14,246 bases of DNA from Clostridia bacterium (GTDB lineage Bacteria; Bacillota; Clostridia; Oscillospirales; CAG-272). This document shows positions 13,776 to 14,246 of this stretch, piece by piece. Under the pieces are notes generated by a model. That model was given only the letters and a program-made list of their open reading frames with translations, was not told where the DNA came from and ran no database searches. A program made the position numbers and the translations under genes. Positions within the stretch are counted from its first letter, which is position 1. Each line of letters starts with the position of its first letter. The stretch lies in assembly GCA_017452335.1 (NCBI GenBank), contig JAFTMP010000216.1, positions 1 through 14,246 of the forward strand. The letters run 5' to 3'.

Positions 13776-13847
13776 GGCGGAAGTGCCAAAGAAAAGATAG
13801 GGTTTTATATACCAAGATGCACAAGAAGTGCGAAAAGGAAGAGAAAA

Positions 13848-14246
13848 ATGAATAACGAAGTGAATTTTTTTACACTGTTTCGGCGTTTTGAGCCAAGTGA
13901 GCAGCAAAGGGCGGTTCTTGCCCTTGCCACCGACATCAAGAGAGAAGTGGACAAGGAGCGGCGCATCGTGAAGGCGCACTGTACCTTTCCACAGATCGTG
14001 GATAAGGACCTGCTTTATGAGATCGAAGAGGGCATCAAGAAGGCGTACGAGTTAAACGGTGTTTTTTTAATGCCCAGATATCCGTCGGCGTGCTTTCAGA
14101 GTGAGTATCTTCATCAAGTGGTGAAGGAGGCGCAACGGGTGGGCACCGTGACCAGGGGCTTTTTTGACGAGTACCGCTTTGATTTTAACGGTGACAAAAA
14201 AGAGATCGTCTTTCATCTGCCCTGGGGAGACGGAGGCATTAGCCTA
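13848..14246 (+). CDS. polC: DNA polymerase III alpha subunit, Gram-positive type PolC, N-terminal part
   Basis: First 133 codons of a gene that runs off the right edge. PolC is the replicative polymerase with built-in 3'-5' exonuclease in low-GC Gram-positives. The visible part (starting MNNEVNFFTLFRRFEPSEQQ, with ERRIVKAHCTFPQIVDKDLL near 37-56) is only the variable N-terminal domain, so no catalytic motif can be seen. The call rests on the fit to that domain's style and, strongly, on position: polC directly follows ispG in many Clostridia and Bacilli. AAAGGAAG lies about 7 nt before the ATG. A full gene would be about 1,430-1,450 codons. Confidence 0.8.
   Translation, partial: MNNEVNFFTLFRRFEPSEQQRAVLALATDIKREVDKERRIVKAHCTFPQIVDKDLLYEIEEGIKKAYELNGVFLMPRYPSACFQSEYLHQVVKEAQRVGTVTRGFFDEYRFDFNGDKKEIVFHLPWGDGGISL

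Overview
The window reads as chromosomal DNA of a low-to-medium GC Gram-positive anaerobe, most likely an uncultured member of the Clostridia (Bacillota). The evidence is the start of a Gram-positive-type DNA polymerase III (PolC) at the right edge, the order pyrH-frr-uppS-cdsA-dxr-rseP-ispG-polC that is characteristic of Bacillota, AGGAGG-type ribosome binding sites, and a hairpin-rich intergenic repeat of a kind I associate with Clostridia genomes. A species cannot be named from sequence alone.

Left part (1-3770): a divergent pair. An EamA/DMT-type ten-helix transporter, cut by the left edge, is read leftward from a consensus promoter (TTGACA, 17 bp, TATAAT). A PHP-domain phosphatase of the histidinol-phosphatase kind is read rightward. 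It is followed by a stand-alone gene for an extracellular solute-binding lipoprotein with its own consensus promoter, an inverted repeat over the -35 box, codon use unlike its neighbours, and a strong GNRA-loop terminator. No permease or ATPase lies beside it.

Middle part (3820-4310): tRNA-Arg(CCG) with its own promoter, an encoded CCA and a 16-bp perfect hairpin behind it. Then comes a striking array of about 175 bp: seven small hairpins joined by 7-nt linkers. The linkers read GTTATAT/GTGATAT in the left half and switch to the reverse complement, ATATCAC, in the right half. This is the most unusual element of the window.

Right part (4300-14246): a long rightward run of housekeeping genes. 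tsaE and tsaB act in tRNA t6A synthesis. rpiB interconverts pentose phosphates. A glycosyltransferase fused to a GtrA membrane domain probably makes or uses lipid-linked sugars. pyrH makes UDP and frr recycles ribosomes. uppS, cdsA, dxr and ispG supply isoprenoid and phospholipid precursors, and rseP is the site-2 protease. polC starts at the right edge. dxr and ispG (MEP pathway) feed UppS, whose product undecaprenyl diphosphate is the carrier for the cell wall and probably for sugars handled by the GtrA fusion protein. CdsA makes CDP-diacylglycerol for phospholipids. The usual rpsB-tsf pair ahead of pyrH is absent here and replaced by the tsaE-tsaB-rpiB-glycosyltransferase block. Several junctions in this run contain RNA hairpins, two of them between a Shine-Dalgarno-like sequence and the start codon.
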